Shown piece by piece: positions 1-5,172 of a DNA stretch of 5,746 nucleotides. The notes beneath the pieces were generated by a model. That model ran no database searches. It worked only from the letters and a program-made list of their open reading frames with translations, and was not told the origin of the DNA. The position numbers and the translations under genes are program-made. The stretch is from JAJXZP01 sp035505775. GTDB taxonomy: Bacteria > Spirochaetota > Spirochaetia > Treponematales > Rectinemataceae. The DNA is taken from positions 1 to 5,746 of the forward strand of contig DATJQN010000196.1 of assembly GCA_035505775.1 (NCBI GenBank), given 5' to 3'. Positions within the stretch are counted from its first letter, which is position 1. Each line of letters begins with the position of its first letter.

Positions 1-885
1 GGGCGGCTCCAATTCCACGGTCTCCCTGCGACGCCCCGGCAGGCCGGTGGCCAGCCAGGCTCCGGCGATGATCAGGACAAAGCCCAGGCCTGTCGCCAGC
101 GTGAAGGGCTCGCCCAGCACGAGGACGCCCGCCGCCACGGCGACAGCGGGGTTGAGATAGGTCACCACCGTCGCGCGCGTCGGGCCGACCTCGGCGATCA
201 ACTTGAAGAACACGACGAAGGCCAGCGCGGTACAGACGGCCCCCAGGCCCGCGACGGCGCCGATTACCTGGATTCCGGGCAGGCTCCGCGGCAGGAGGGC
301 AATGCCCGCCGGCGCGTACGCGAGGGCGCTGACCGCGAGGGAGGCCGCCACAACATCGAGTGTGGGCAGGCCCGCAAGACCGCGCGATATGACGAGGGGA
401 CCGAGGGCGTAGCCCAGGACGACGACCGCTATTTCGAGCAGGGCGAGGGTCTGTCCTCCGCCCACGTCGAAGCCCAGGAGCACGAAGACCCCGCCCAGGC
501 CCACGCAGAGCCCCGCGATCTGCAGGGCAGCCAGGCGGTCCCTGCCGCCGGTGATCCTCGCCATGACCGCGCTGACCAGGGGGACGCTCGCCACCAGAAG
601 GCCGGCCAGGGAGCTCGACACCCTGCGCTCGGCATCCGAGAGCAGCACCCAGGGAATCCCGATCTCCACGAGCGTGTACAGGAGGAGGGGGCGCCAGCGG
701 GGCAGAAGCTCGCGGAACCTGCCGCGCAGGAGCACGACGGGGAGGAGAATCAAGGCTCCGATCGCCGTGCGCAGAAATACGAGACTTGCCGGAGCAAGTT
801 CCGACATTGCAACCTTTATGAGCAGGTAGGGAATGCCCCAGATGAGGGCAAGGGCCGCGAAGAGCAGCGTACCGCGTTTCGACAT
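1..885 (-). CDS. EamA-family (DMT superfamily) permease, 3' end cut by window
   Basis: An open frame of 295 codons runs from an ATG at 885 to the window edge with no stop. My translation begins MSKRGTLLFAALALIWGIPY. It shows about ten hydrophobic segments in two repeated halves, roughly residues 6-138 and 148-282, which is the double EamA layout of drug/metabolite transporters. Family-like stretches are the FLRTAIGALILLP segment (37-49) in the first half and VTYLNPAVAVAAGVLVLGEP (241-260) in the second. It is an inner-membrane permease, probably an exporter of metabolites, amino acids or drugs; the substrate cannot be read. At 295 residues it has reached the usual family length and the last residues are polar, so only a short C-terminal tail should be missing. 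The start is supported by GGAAGGA (900-894) eight bases upstream. It lies downstream of the MFS gene on the same strand across a 124-bp gap with its own dyad, so it may be transcribed separately. Confidence 0.9.
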   Translation of the reverse strand, partial: MSKRGTLLFAALALIWGIPYLLIKVAMSELAPASLVFLRTAIGALILLPVVLLRGRFRELLPRWRPLLLYTLVEIGIPWVLLSDAERRVSSSLAGLLVASVPLVSAVMARITGGRDRLAALQIAGLCVGLGGVFVLLGFDVGGGQTLALLEIAVVVLGYALGPLVISRGLAGLPTLDVVAASLAVSALAYAPAGIALLPRSLPGIQVIGAVAGLGAVCTALAFVVFFKLIAEVGPTRATVVTYLNPAVAVAAGVLVLGEPFTLATGLGFVLIIAGAWLATGLPGRRRETVELEPP

Positions 886-893
886 GCTACCAG

Positions 894-900
894 TCCTTCC
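894..900 (-). promoter_or_regulatory. Ribosome binding site of the DMT permease gene
   Basis: GGAAGGA on the minus strand lies eight bases before the ATG at 885. It fixes the start of a gene whose other end lies outside the window. Confidence 0.7.
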
Positions 901-904
901 TTTC

Positions 905-948
905 GTATGTACAACGGTACTGCCGTCGGGCGGCAGAAGTTGTCATAC
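905..948. repeat. Long imperfect inverted repeat in the DMT permease leader
   Basis: The outer arms are GTATGtACAAC (905-915) and GTTGTCATAC (939-948). They are complementary over 10 bp with one bulged T. Inside, after a ggta/aa internal loop, CTGCCG (920-925) pairs with CGGCAG (931-936) around the 5-base loop TCGGG. In the minus-strand transcript this forms a 16-bp stem-loop ending 20 bases before the start codon, next to the Shine-Dalgarno site. It has no T-run. It could be a dimeric repressor operator or a leader RNA hairpin that affects translation; the sequence does not decide between these. The right arm carries the GGCAG-N4-TGTCATAC element also found in the hydrolase leader. Confidence 0.6.
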
Positions 949-963
949 ATTTGCCCGGAGAGC

Positions 964-994
964 AAAAAAAGTCGAGGGATGTCCGCGCGCTCCC
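964..994 (-). terminator. Weak candidate terminator after the MFS gene
   Basis: Reading the minus strand past the MFS stop at 1010, a short GGGA (994-991) / TCCC (979-976) stem is followed five bases later by a run of seven T (970-964). The T-run is conspicuous in such GC-rich DNA. The stem is only 4 bp with an 11-base loop, so an intrinsic terminator is possible but poorly supported. If real, it would separate the DMT gene from the exporter transcript. Confidence 0.25.
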
Positions 995-1009
995 GGCCCA
1001 GAGCCAGTC

Positions 1010-2527
1010 TCAGCCCAAAGCTTCGCCCTTGGATGGACCGGTCATTCGGCGCTCCCTCATCAAGAGGGTCGCGGCGAGCATGGCCAGGCTGACGATGAAC
1101 AGGGTCGCGAAGCCGCGTCGGACAGCCAGCGCGGGCCCGAGCCGGGCGGTCAAGGCTCCGTTGACGACGGTCCCGACGAGGGCCGCGCCGAGGACCGAAC
1201 CGAGCTGACCCATGTAGCGCAGCACGCTCGTGCCGATGCCGAGCCGGTCCTGGGGCAGGGCGTTCTGGGTAATGACCGTCAGGATCGAGAAAAAGGGACC
1301 GATGCCCAGGCCCGCCAGGGCCATGAAGAGGACTGCCAGGAGAACCCGGGTGTTCCCGCTCATGGTCGCCATCAGGAAGGTGCCGCCACAGAGGATGAGG
1401 GAGGCTGTGATGGTGATGGGCCGATGGCGTTTCAGCCCCATGAAGAGACCGCCTCCGACTGCGGCGCCCAGTACCGACGCGAGGTTCATGGGCGTGATGG
1501 CTGCCCCCGAGCCCGTAGCCGATACGCCAAGGACGACCTGGAGGAAGAAGGGCAGGTAGATGATGAGTCCGACAAGTATCATCATCTGCAGGAGGGAGAC
1601 GACCGCAGCCGAGGCAAAGATGGGGTTCCTGAAAAGGTCGAGGGGTAGAATGGGCTCGACGGCCCTGCGCTCCGCGACGAAAAACAGAATGCCGAGGAGG
1701 GCGGCCGCGGCGAAATCTCCGAGCACCACGTTCGAGGTCCAGTCATGGCGGCCGCTCGAAGCCCAGGTCAGGCCGAGGAGGAGGCCGGTTGTCGCTGCCG
1801 CAAGGAGTAGGGCGCCGGCGAAATCCACCCGTCTCAGATCCTTCAAGCCCCGGAAGCGCCTCCCCGCGACATGGCGCGCCGGCAGGGCGACCCCGAGCAT
1901 GCCCAGGGCGGCCGCTCCAAGGGGGAGGTTCAGGTAGAAGATCCAGCGCCAGCGGGTGGCCGGGGTCACGAGGGCGCCGAGAAGGGGGCCATGGTCGGCG
2001 ATGAGGCCGCCGAGCGTGGGCCCCACGAGACTCGAGACGCCGTAGATCAGGCCGAAGAAGCTCTGCCACTTCACCCGTTCCCGGGGCGGGAAGAGGTCGG
2101 CGATGACCACCGGGGCCAGGGCAATGCCGGTGCCGGCGCCGAGCCCCTGCAGGGCCCGCGAGAGGATGAGCATGTCCATGCTCCGCGAGATTCCCGAAAG
2201 GGCCGAGCCGGCAAGAAAGAGGACCGTTCCGCACAGCAGGAAACCCTTGCGCCCAAACTGATCCGAGAGCTTGCCGGCTATAGGGACCGAGACCGTGGAC
2301 ATGAGGATGTACGCCGTGACGGTCCATACGTAGCGGTCGAAGCCGCTGAGCGAGCCGACGATCTTGGGAAGGGCGGTACCGACGACCGTCTGGTCCAGCG
2401 CTTCCAGGAAGAGGGTGAGAAACAGCCCGAGCATGACGGAGAAAAGGGCGGCGCCGCGCAAGCGGGGGCCCGCGCCGGCCTCAGGAGCCGCCTTCGCTGG
2501 CGCGCTCCCTGATTCTTGGAAATCCAT
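1010..2527 (-). CDS. DHA2 (EmrB/QacA-type) MFS drug efflux transporter
   Basis: This is a 505-residue inner-membrane protein, the normal length for a 14-TM drug:H+ antiporter of the DHA2 family. After a polar 25-residue N-terminus, TM1 carries the family motif LDQTVVGTALPKI (44-56). Motif A is GKLSDQFGRK (85-94), in the loop between TM2 and TM3. A motif-B-like LSRALQGLGAGTG (122-134) and the antiporter motif C region GVSSLVGPTLGGLI (163-176) follow. The RWRWIFYLNLPLG stretch (192-204) is typical of EmrB/QacA relatives. By family knowledge it uses the proton gradient to expel amphipathic or toxic compounds; the actual substrate cannot be inferred. AAGGAG (2538-2533) five bases upstream of the ATG supports the start. 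It follows the hydrolase gene on the same strand after 102 bp and precedes the DMT gene, so co-transcription from the MarR-controlled promoter is plausible. No emrA-type membrane-fusion partner lies in the window, so it probably acts alone. Confidence 0.93.
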   Translation of the reverse strand: MDFQESGSAPAKAAPEAGAGPRLRGAALFSVMLGLFLTLFLEALDQTVVGTALPKIVGSLSGFDRYVWTVTAYILMSTVSVPIAGKLSDQFGRKGFLLCGTVLFLAGSALSGISRSMDMLILSRALQGLGAGTGIALAPVVIADLFPPRERVKWQSFFGLIYGVSSLVGPTLGGLIADHGPLLGALVTPATRWRWIFYLNLPLGAAALGMLGVALPARHVAGRRFRGLKDLRRVDFAGALLLAAATTGLLLGLTWASSGRHDWTSNVVLGDFAAAALLGILFFVAERRAVEPILPLDLFRNPIFASAAVVSLLQMMILVGLIIYLPFFLQVVLGVSATGSGAAITPMNLASVLGAAVGGGLFMGLKRHRPITITASLILCGGTFLMATMSGNTRVLLAVLFMALAGLGIGPFFSILTVITQNALPQDRLGIGTSVLRYMGQLGSVLGAALVGTVVNGALTARLGPALAVRRGFATLFIVSLAMLAATLLMRERRMTGPSKGEALG

Positions 2528-2552
2528 ACCAACTCCTTGCGACGATCGAAAC

Positions 2553-2571
2553 CCAAACCCGGGGGCTTTGG
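2553..2571. repeat. Short dyad upstream of the MFS gene
   Basis: CCAAA (2553-2557) and TTTGG (2567-2571) are inverted arms flanking a CCC/GGG core, giving an 8-bp imperfect palindrome with almost no loop. It sits 26 bases upstream of the MFS start codon. That position suits an operator better than an RNA hairpin, but there is no independent support. Confidence 0.25.
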
Positions 2572-2594
2572 CCTCGTCCCGCGATGTACTTGAT

Positions 2595-2613
2595 CCGCCC
2601 CCATAACGGGCGG
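2595..2613. repeat. GC-rich hairpin between hydrolase and MFS genes
   Basis: CCGCCC (2595-2600) and GGGCGG (2608-2613) form a perfect 6-bp stem around a 7-base loop, 17 bases after the hydrolase stop codon. No T-run follows on the minus strand, so it is not a standard intrinsic terminator. It may attenuate or stabilise the hydrolase message, or be chance in GC-rich DNA. I see no convincing promoter in the rest of this 102-bp gap. Confidence 0.35.
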
Positions 2614-2629
2614 CGGCGTGAGGACCAGC

Positions 2630-3529
2630 TCAAACGAAGAAGCGCGCCAGCTCCGCGGCGACGACCGCGGGCCGGCCTCCCCGATCGGCGTTGCCCGAAC
2701 CACCATGGCCAAGCCCGGGGAATTCGACGCGTCCGGCGAGCTGAGGGAGGACAGCCTCGAGCCGGGCGAGTGCCGTTTTCAGATAGGCCGGACTGTCGCT
2801 GCCGCCGAGCAGGAGGACCGGCCTGCGGATCTCCGCGAAGCTCCCGAGCGCTGCCTCCGAGTCCAGGACCAGCCGGAAATCGTAGTGAAGCGTCGGGGCC
2901 AGCTGGCGCATGGTGACCGTGCCGGGATCGGCGCTCCGGTCCTCTTTCTTCATGGCGGCTTTCGTGAGTCCTTCGAGGAGTCCTCGTGGGAGCAGGTTGA
3001 AGACGGGCGGCCCCATCCTGGCCCCCTTCATCCCGGTGACAAGGGCGGCTGCGACACGACCACTCGCCATCTCGCGATCGAAGCGGGCGAGAAAGCCGGC
3101 CGGCAGCGAGCCGTCGATGCTCAGCGCAGGTTCGTAGAGGGCGGCCTTATCTATCCCCGGGAGGGACCGGGCCGCATGGAGACCGATCGTGGCTCCGGCA
3201 CTGACCCCGAAGAAGAATCGCGCACCGGTCGCCGACAGCAGAGCCTCGAGGTCCTCCACTTCAGCGGCAGCCACAGTGTCGGAGCGGTAGGGGCCGCTCG
3301 AGCCCCGTCCCCGGCGGTCGGGCATGATGACCCTGTAGGAAGCCGCGAGCATCGCCGCAAGCTCGAGGTGGCTTGTCGAAGATTCCATGGCTCCGTGCAG
3401 TATGACGAGGCCGGGGCCGCTGCCGAGCTGGCGGTAGCCTATCGGTGTCCCGTCCTTTGATCGGACCTGTCCCCGTTCGCAGCGGATTATCGCTTCGGCG
3501 AGTTCCGGTTTATCGTTCAGCGTTCCCAT
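2630..3529 (-). CDS. Alpha/beta-fold hydrolase
   Basis: This is a 299-residue cytoplasmic protein with no signal peptide, the usual length for a single-domain alpha/beta hydrolase. The fold markers appear in order. LVILHGAMESS (41-51) holds the HG oxyanion-hole motif after strand 3. MPDRRGRGSSG (69-79) is the conserved DxRGxGxS turn. FFGVSAGATIGLHAA (106-120) is the nucleophile elbow G-V-S-A-G with Ser110 as nucleophile. VLLLGGSDSPAYL (238-250) holds the probable acid Asp245, and GLGHGG (272-277) holds the catalytic His275. The triad therefore looks complete. Family members include esterases, lactonases and related hydrolases; the substrate cannot be read. AAGGAG (3543-3538), eight bases upstream, supports the start. 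It is divergent from a MarR gene and leads an apparent run of two exporter genes, so it may inactivate a compound that those pumps expel. That role is inference from context. Confidence 0.88.
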   Translation of the reverse strand: MGTLNDKPELAEAIIRCERGQVRSKDGTPIGYRQLGSGPGLVILHGAMESSTSHLELAAMLAASYRVIMPDRRGRGSSGPYRSDTVAAAEVEDLEALLSATGARFFFGVSAGATIGLHAARSLPGIDKAALYEPALSIDGSLPAGFLARFDREMASGRVAAALVTGMKGARMGPPVFNLLPRGLLEGLTKAAMKKEDRSADPGTVTMRQLAPTLHYDFRLVLDSEAALGSFAEIRRPVLLLGGSDSPAYLKTALARLEAVLPQLAGRVEFPGLGHGGSGNADRGGRPAVVAAELARFFV

Positions 3530-3572
3530 CGCCTTCGCTCCTTGCCTTGCATATGAGGCAGCATGGTGTCAT

Positions 3573-3596
3573 ACTATCTTTATGCTTGACTATCTT
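3573..3596. repeat. Direct repeat ACTATCTT in the divergent control region
   Basis: ACTATCTT occurs at 3573-3580 and again at 3589-3596, a spacing of 16 bp. The second copy enters the left half of the 19-bp palindrome. The first could be an extra half-site for the same MarR dimer, just downstream of the hydrolase -10 element. Confidence 0.4.
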
Positions 3597-3611
3597 AATG
3601 ATTAAGATAAT
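3586..3611 (+). promoter_or_regulatory. Possible marR promoter
   Basis: TTGACT (3586-3591, 5 of 6) is followed by GATAAT (3606-3611, 5 of 6), but the spacer is only 14 bases. That is shorter than normal. With a 16-18-base spacer, no recognisable -10 is present. The position, about 30 bases before the marR start, is right. Either the promoter is weak or the true -35 lies elsewhere. Confidence 0.35.
3591..3609. promoter_or_regulatory. Probable MarR operator: perfect 19-bp palindrome
   Basis: TATCTTAATGATTAAGATA has perfect 9-bp arms around a single central G (3600). Its length, AT-rich make-up and ATCTTnA...TnAAGAT pattern match known operators of MarR-family dimers. It lies between marR and the hydrolase gene and overlaps the -10 region of the minus promoter and the spacer/-10 area of the plus promoter. 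A bound dimer could therefore repress both directions, the usual autoregulatory arrangement. A second, outer inverted repeat, GCTTGAC (3584-3590) / GTCAAGC (3616-3622), flanks it and supplies the TTGAC -35 cores of both promoters. Confidence 0.75.
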
Positions 3612-3620
3612 TCACGTCAA
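3592..3620 (-). promoter_or_regulatory. Sigma70-type promoter of the hydrolase-exporter genes
   Basis: On the minus strand, -35 TTGACG (3620-3615, 5 of 6 consensus) and -10 TAAGAT (3597-3592, 4 of 6) are separated by exactly 17 bases. Initiation would fall near 3585, leaving a leader of about 55 bases before the ATG at 3529. The -10 box is part of the palindrome, so repressor binding would block it. Confidence 0.6.
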
Positions 3621-3640
3621 GCGAAAGCGGATGGGGAGAC

Positions 3641-4108
3641 ATGGCGGACGAGGGGCAGAGAAGAGCGCTCATGGATCGTCTCCAGGTTCTGGGCGAGGTC
3701 ACGAGCACCGAGACCGCGCTGTTCCACCAGGCGGCGGCGGCGAGCTACGGTCTCGGCATCACCGACATGAAGACCGTCTCGATCCTGCGCACCGAGGGTC
3801 CGATGGCTGCGGGGCAACTCGCCGAGCGGCTCAGTCTCACGACAGGTGCCGTGACGAACGTCATTGACAGGCTGGAACAACGCGGACTGGTGAGGCGTCA
3901 GGCCGACGAGAAAGACCGCCGCAGGGTGATCGTCGTGCTGAACAGTGCCGCTCTCACATCCGTGGGGAATGCCTATGATTCCATGGGCAAATCCTTCGAG
4001 CGACTTCTGGCAGCCTACTCGACCGAGGAGCTCGCATTCCTCGTGCGGCACTATGAAGCTTCGCTCGAGCTCACAAAACAGGAGATCGCGCGTCTCCGGG
4101 TCGGCTGA
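3641..4108 (+). CDS. MarR-family transcriptional repressor
   Basis: This is a 155-residue protein of typical MarR length. The winged helix-turn-helix is clear: AAGQLAERLSLTTGAVTNVI (56-75) spans helix-turn-helix, DRLEQRGLVRR (76-86) follows, and the wing carries the family's D-x-R-x signature in DEKDRRRVIVVL (89-100). The terminal helices (5-35 and 110-152) should form the dimer interface. No cysteine occurs anywhere, so a thiol-oxidation switch of the OhrR kind is excluded and a small-molecule ligand is more likely. GGGGAG (3633-3638) is only two bases before this ATG. Met11 (3671), preceded by AAGAG, is an alternative start. The gene is divergent from the hydrolase and shares the 19-bp palindrome. 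By family knowledge it would repress itself and the hydrolase-exporter genes until a ligand, perhaps the pump substrate, binds. Confidence 0.93.
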   Translation: MADEGQRRALMDRLQVLGEVTSTETALFHQAAAASYGLGITDMKTVSILRTEGPMAAGQLAERLSLTTGAVTNVIDRLEQRGLVRRQADEKDRRRVIVVLNSAALTSVGNAYDSMGKSFERLLAAYSTEELAFLVRHYEASLELTKQEIARLRVG

Positions 4109-4177
4109 ACCCGCGTTGGAGCGAGCGCTCTACTTCGCGCCGATCCGGATATTCTCCAGAGGGCTCGCCCGCCGATT

Positions 4178-4197
4178 TTCAGGTGACGGTGCCTGAA
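4178..4197. repeat. Hairpin between convergent marR and phosphorylase-like genes
   Basis: TTCAGG (4178-4183) and CCTGAA (4192-4197) form a 6-bp stem with an 8-base loop. It lies in the 111-bp gap where the two genes face each other, where a bidirectional terminator would be expected. Neither strand has a T-run after the stem, so it does not meet the intrinsic-terminator rule. I see nothing else in this gap. Confidence 0.3.
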
Positions 4198-4219
4198 CGG
4201 ACGTGAACCGGAGCGCGGC

Positions 4220-4999
4220 CTATGGCTCGAGCAAGGTGTCGTAGGCTGCGGCGAAGAGCTTTTCCAGGCCCTCGGTGGTCGTCTCCGAATGGAACTCCGG
4301 CCGCCAGCTCAATTCTGCGAGGCTGTCACTCACGCTGAAGCAGGCAGCGATGCTCGCCGCGCGGAAGCGGGCGACGGCAAACAGGGCCGCGGCCTCCATC
4401 TCCACAACCAGGGCTCCCTGCTCGCGAAGCTTGATCACTTCCTCGGCAGTCTCGCGGTAGATCGCATCGGTGGTCCAGGCCGGACCTTTGCGGAAGGCGA
4501 GGCCCCGTGCGGCAAGCGCGCGCCCGAGTCGTTCGCTCAGCACCTCCGACGGGAGCACGGGGGCCCCGCCCGGAATGTAATGGTAGGAGGTGCCCTCGTC
4601 CCTGAATGCGGAGGTGCAGAGGACGAGAGAGCCGGGACTCAGATCCGCGCGAAGCGAGCCCGCCGTCCCGACCGACACGAAGCGGCGTACGCCGAAGGCG
4701 ATGAGTTCCTCGAGCATGACAGCCGCAGCGGGCGAGCCGACGCCGAAACGACCCGCGATCGCGACCCTCCCATCCGAACCGTCCAGGTAGCGAAGCTCGT
4801 TGGAAAAGTAGCCCTCCGGGGCGGTGGTGGGGTACCGTTCGCAGGCGAAATCGAAAAGCGAACGTTGATACGACAGGATTACCGCTTCGGGAGGAGGGAG
4901 GGGGCCCAGGCGGCCGAGGCCGCGGATGTAGCCGATGAAGTCCGCCGGATGAAAGAACGGCGACGACTCGTATTTCGTCGGATCGAGGGGGACGGCCAT
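4220..4999 (-). CDS. Nucleoside phosphorylase-like protein (PNP_UDP_1 superfamily)
   Basis: This is a 259-residue soluble protein of the purine/uridine phosphorylase superfamily. Recognisable blocks are FGVGSPAAAVMLEEL (85-99), FVSVGTAGSL (107-116), RDEGTSYHY (133-141), WTTDAIYRET (175-184), VVEMEAAALFAVA (198-210) and FSVSDSLAEL (221-230). Glu202 in the EME block matches the ribose-binding position, and Asp225 in the SD pair matches the catalytic aspartate of bacterial purine nucleoside phosphorylase. The DEGTSYHY and TTDA-YRET blocks recall a widespread, poorly characterised subgroup annotated only as nucleoside phosphorylase. The usual GDPxR phosphate loop is replaced by LSYQRSL (42-48). 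The arginine before the VGxxG turn is serine (Ser109), as if phosphate binding were altered, so a nucleosidase activity is possible. It probably splits nucleosides in salvage; the substrate is unknown. The start at 4999 is preferred over an in-frame ATG at 5038 because only it has a good Shine-Dalgarno site. The stop is TAG. Confidence 0.85.
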   Translation of the reverse strand: MAVPLDPTKYESSPFFHPADFIGYIRGLGRLGPLPPPEAVILSYQRSLFDFACERYPTTAPEGYFSNELRYLDGSDGRVAIAGRFGVGSPAAAVMLEELIAFGVRRFVSVGTAGSLRADLSPGSLVLCTSAFRDEGTSYHYIPGGAPVLPSEVLSERLGRALAARGLAFRKGPAWTTDAIYRETAEEVIKLREQGALVVEMEAAALFAVARFRAASIAACFSVSDSLAELSWRPEFHSETTTEGLEKLFAAAYDTLLEP

Positions 5000-5003
5000 G
5001 AAC

Positions 5004-5009
5004 TCTCCT
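5004..5009 (-). promoter_or_regulatory. Ribosome binding site deciding the phosphorylase-like start
   Basis: AGGAGA on the minus strand lies four bases before the ATG at 4999. The upstream in-frame ATG at 5038 is preceded by a CGGGTACC context with no purine-rich site. The longer form would add 13 residues (MGRGAVPPLPGEF) that look like translated leader. Confidence 0.65.
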
Positions 5010-5084
5010 GGGAGCGGCGGCACTGCGCCTCGCCCCATGGTACCCGGTTGCGGTGCAGCCGCCTAGTCCCGCCTCTCGAACGAA

Positions 5085-5111
5085 GGCCGGAATTGCTGTT
5101 CCAAACCGGCC
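5085..5111. repeat. Nested inverted repeat in the divergent gap before 5173
   Basis: GGCCGG (5085-5090) and CCGGCC (5106-5111) are perfect 6-bp arms 15 bases apart. GGAA (5089-5092) and TTCC (5099-5102) form a second dyad that overlaps the outer arm. It sits between the phosphorylase-like gene and the membrane-protein gene and could be an operator. No convincing promoter was found in this gap. The best -10-like hexamers are GATTAT (5119-5124, plus) and GATAAT (5125-5120, minus), both without good -35 partners. Confidence 0.3.
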
Positions 5112-5133
5112 GAACTCCGATTATCATGGCTGC

Positions 5134-5152
5134 GCGGCAGGAAAACTGCCGC
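5134..5152 (+). repeat. Stem-loop just upstream of the membrane-protein start
   Basis: GCGGCAG (5134-5140) pairs perfectly with CTGCCGC (5146-5152) around a GAAAA loop, a 7-bp GC-rich hairpin ending eight bases before the Shine-Dalgarno site of the 5173 gene. There is no T-run, so it is not a terminator. It could shape translation of the downstream message. Confidence 0.4.
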
Positions 5153-5172
5153 TGCGCTTGAGGGAGGTTGGG

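Noticed and set aside
203..829. Plus- and minus-strand short frames in the first 830 bases as genes
   Set aside because: The continuous 295-codon EamA frame on the minus strand explains this stretch fully.
833..1648. Plus-strand open frame of 271 codons, and others at 1871-2512, 2618-3460 and 4289-5161
   Set aside because: They lie opposite the MFS, hydrolase and phosphorylase-like genes. Their translations are rich in Arg, Gly, Glu and Ala with no motif, as expected for antisense frames in GC-rich DNA.
3617..4051. Minus-strand open frame of 144 codons across marR
   Set aside because: It is antisense to a clear winged-helix gene, has no family motif, and would cover the divergent promoter region.
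4109..4177. GAGCG/CGCTC dyad just after the marR stop as a terminator
   Set aside because: The arms nearly overlap (GAGCGAGCGCTC), leaving no workable loop, and no T-run follows.
5000..5038. Upstream ATG for the phosphorylase-like gene
   Set aside because: No Shine-Dalgarno site precedes it, and the extra 13 residues look like translated leader containing the real ribosome site.
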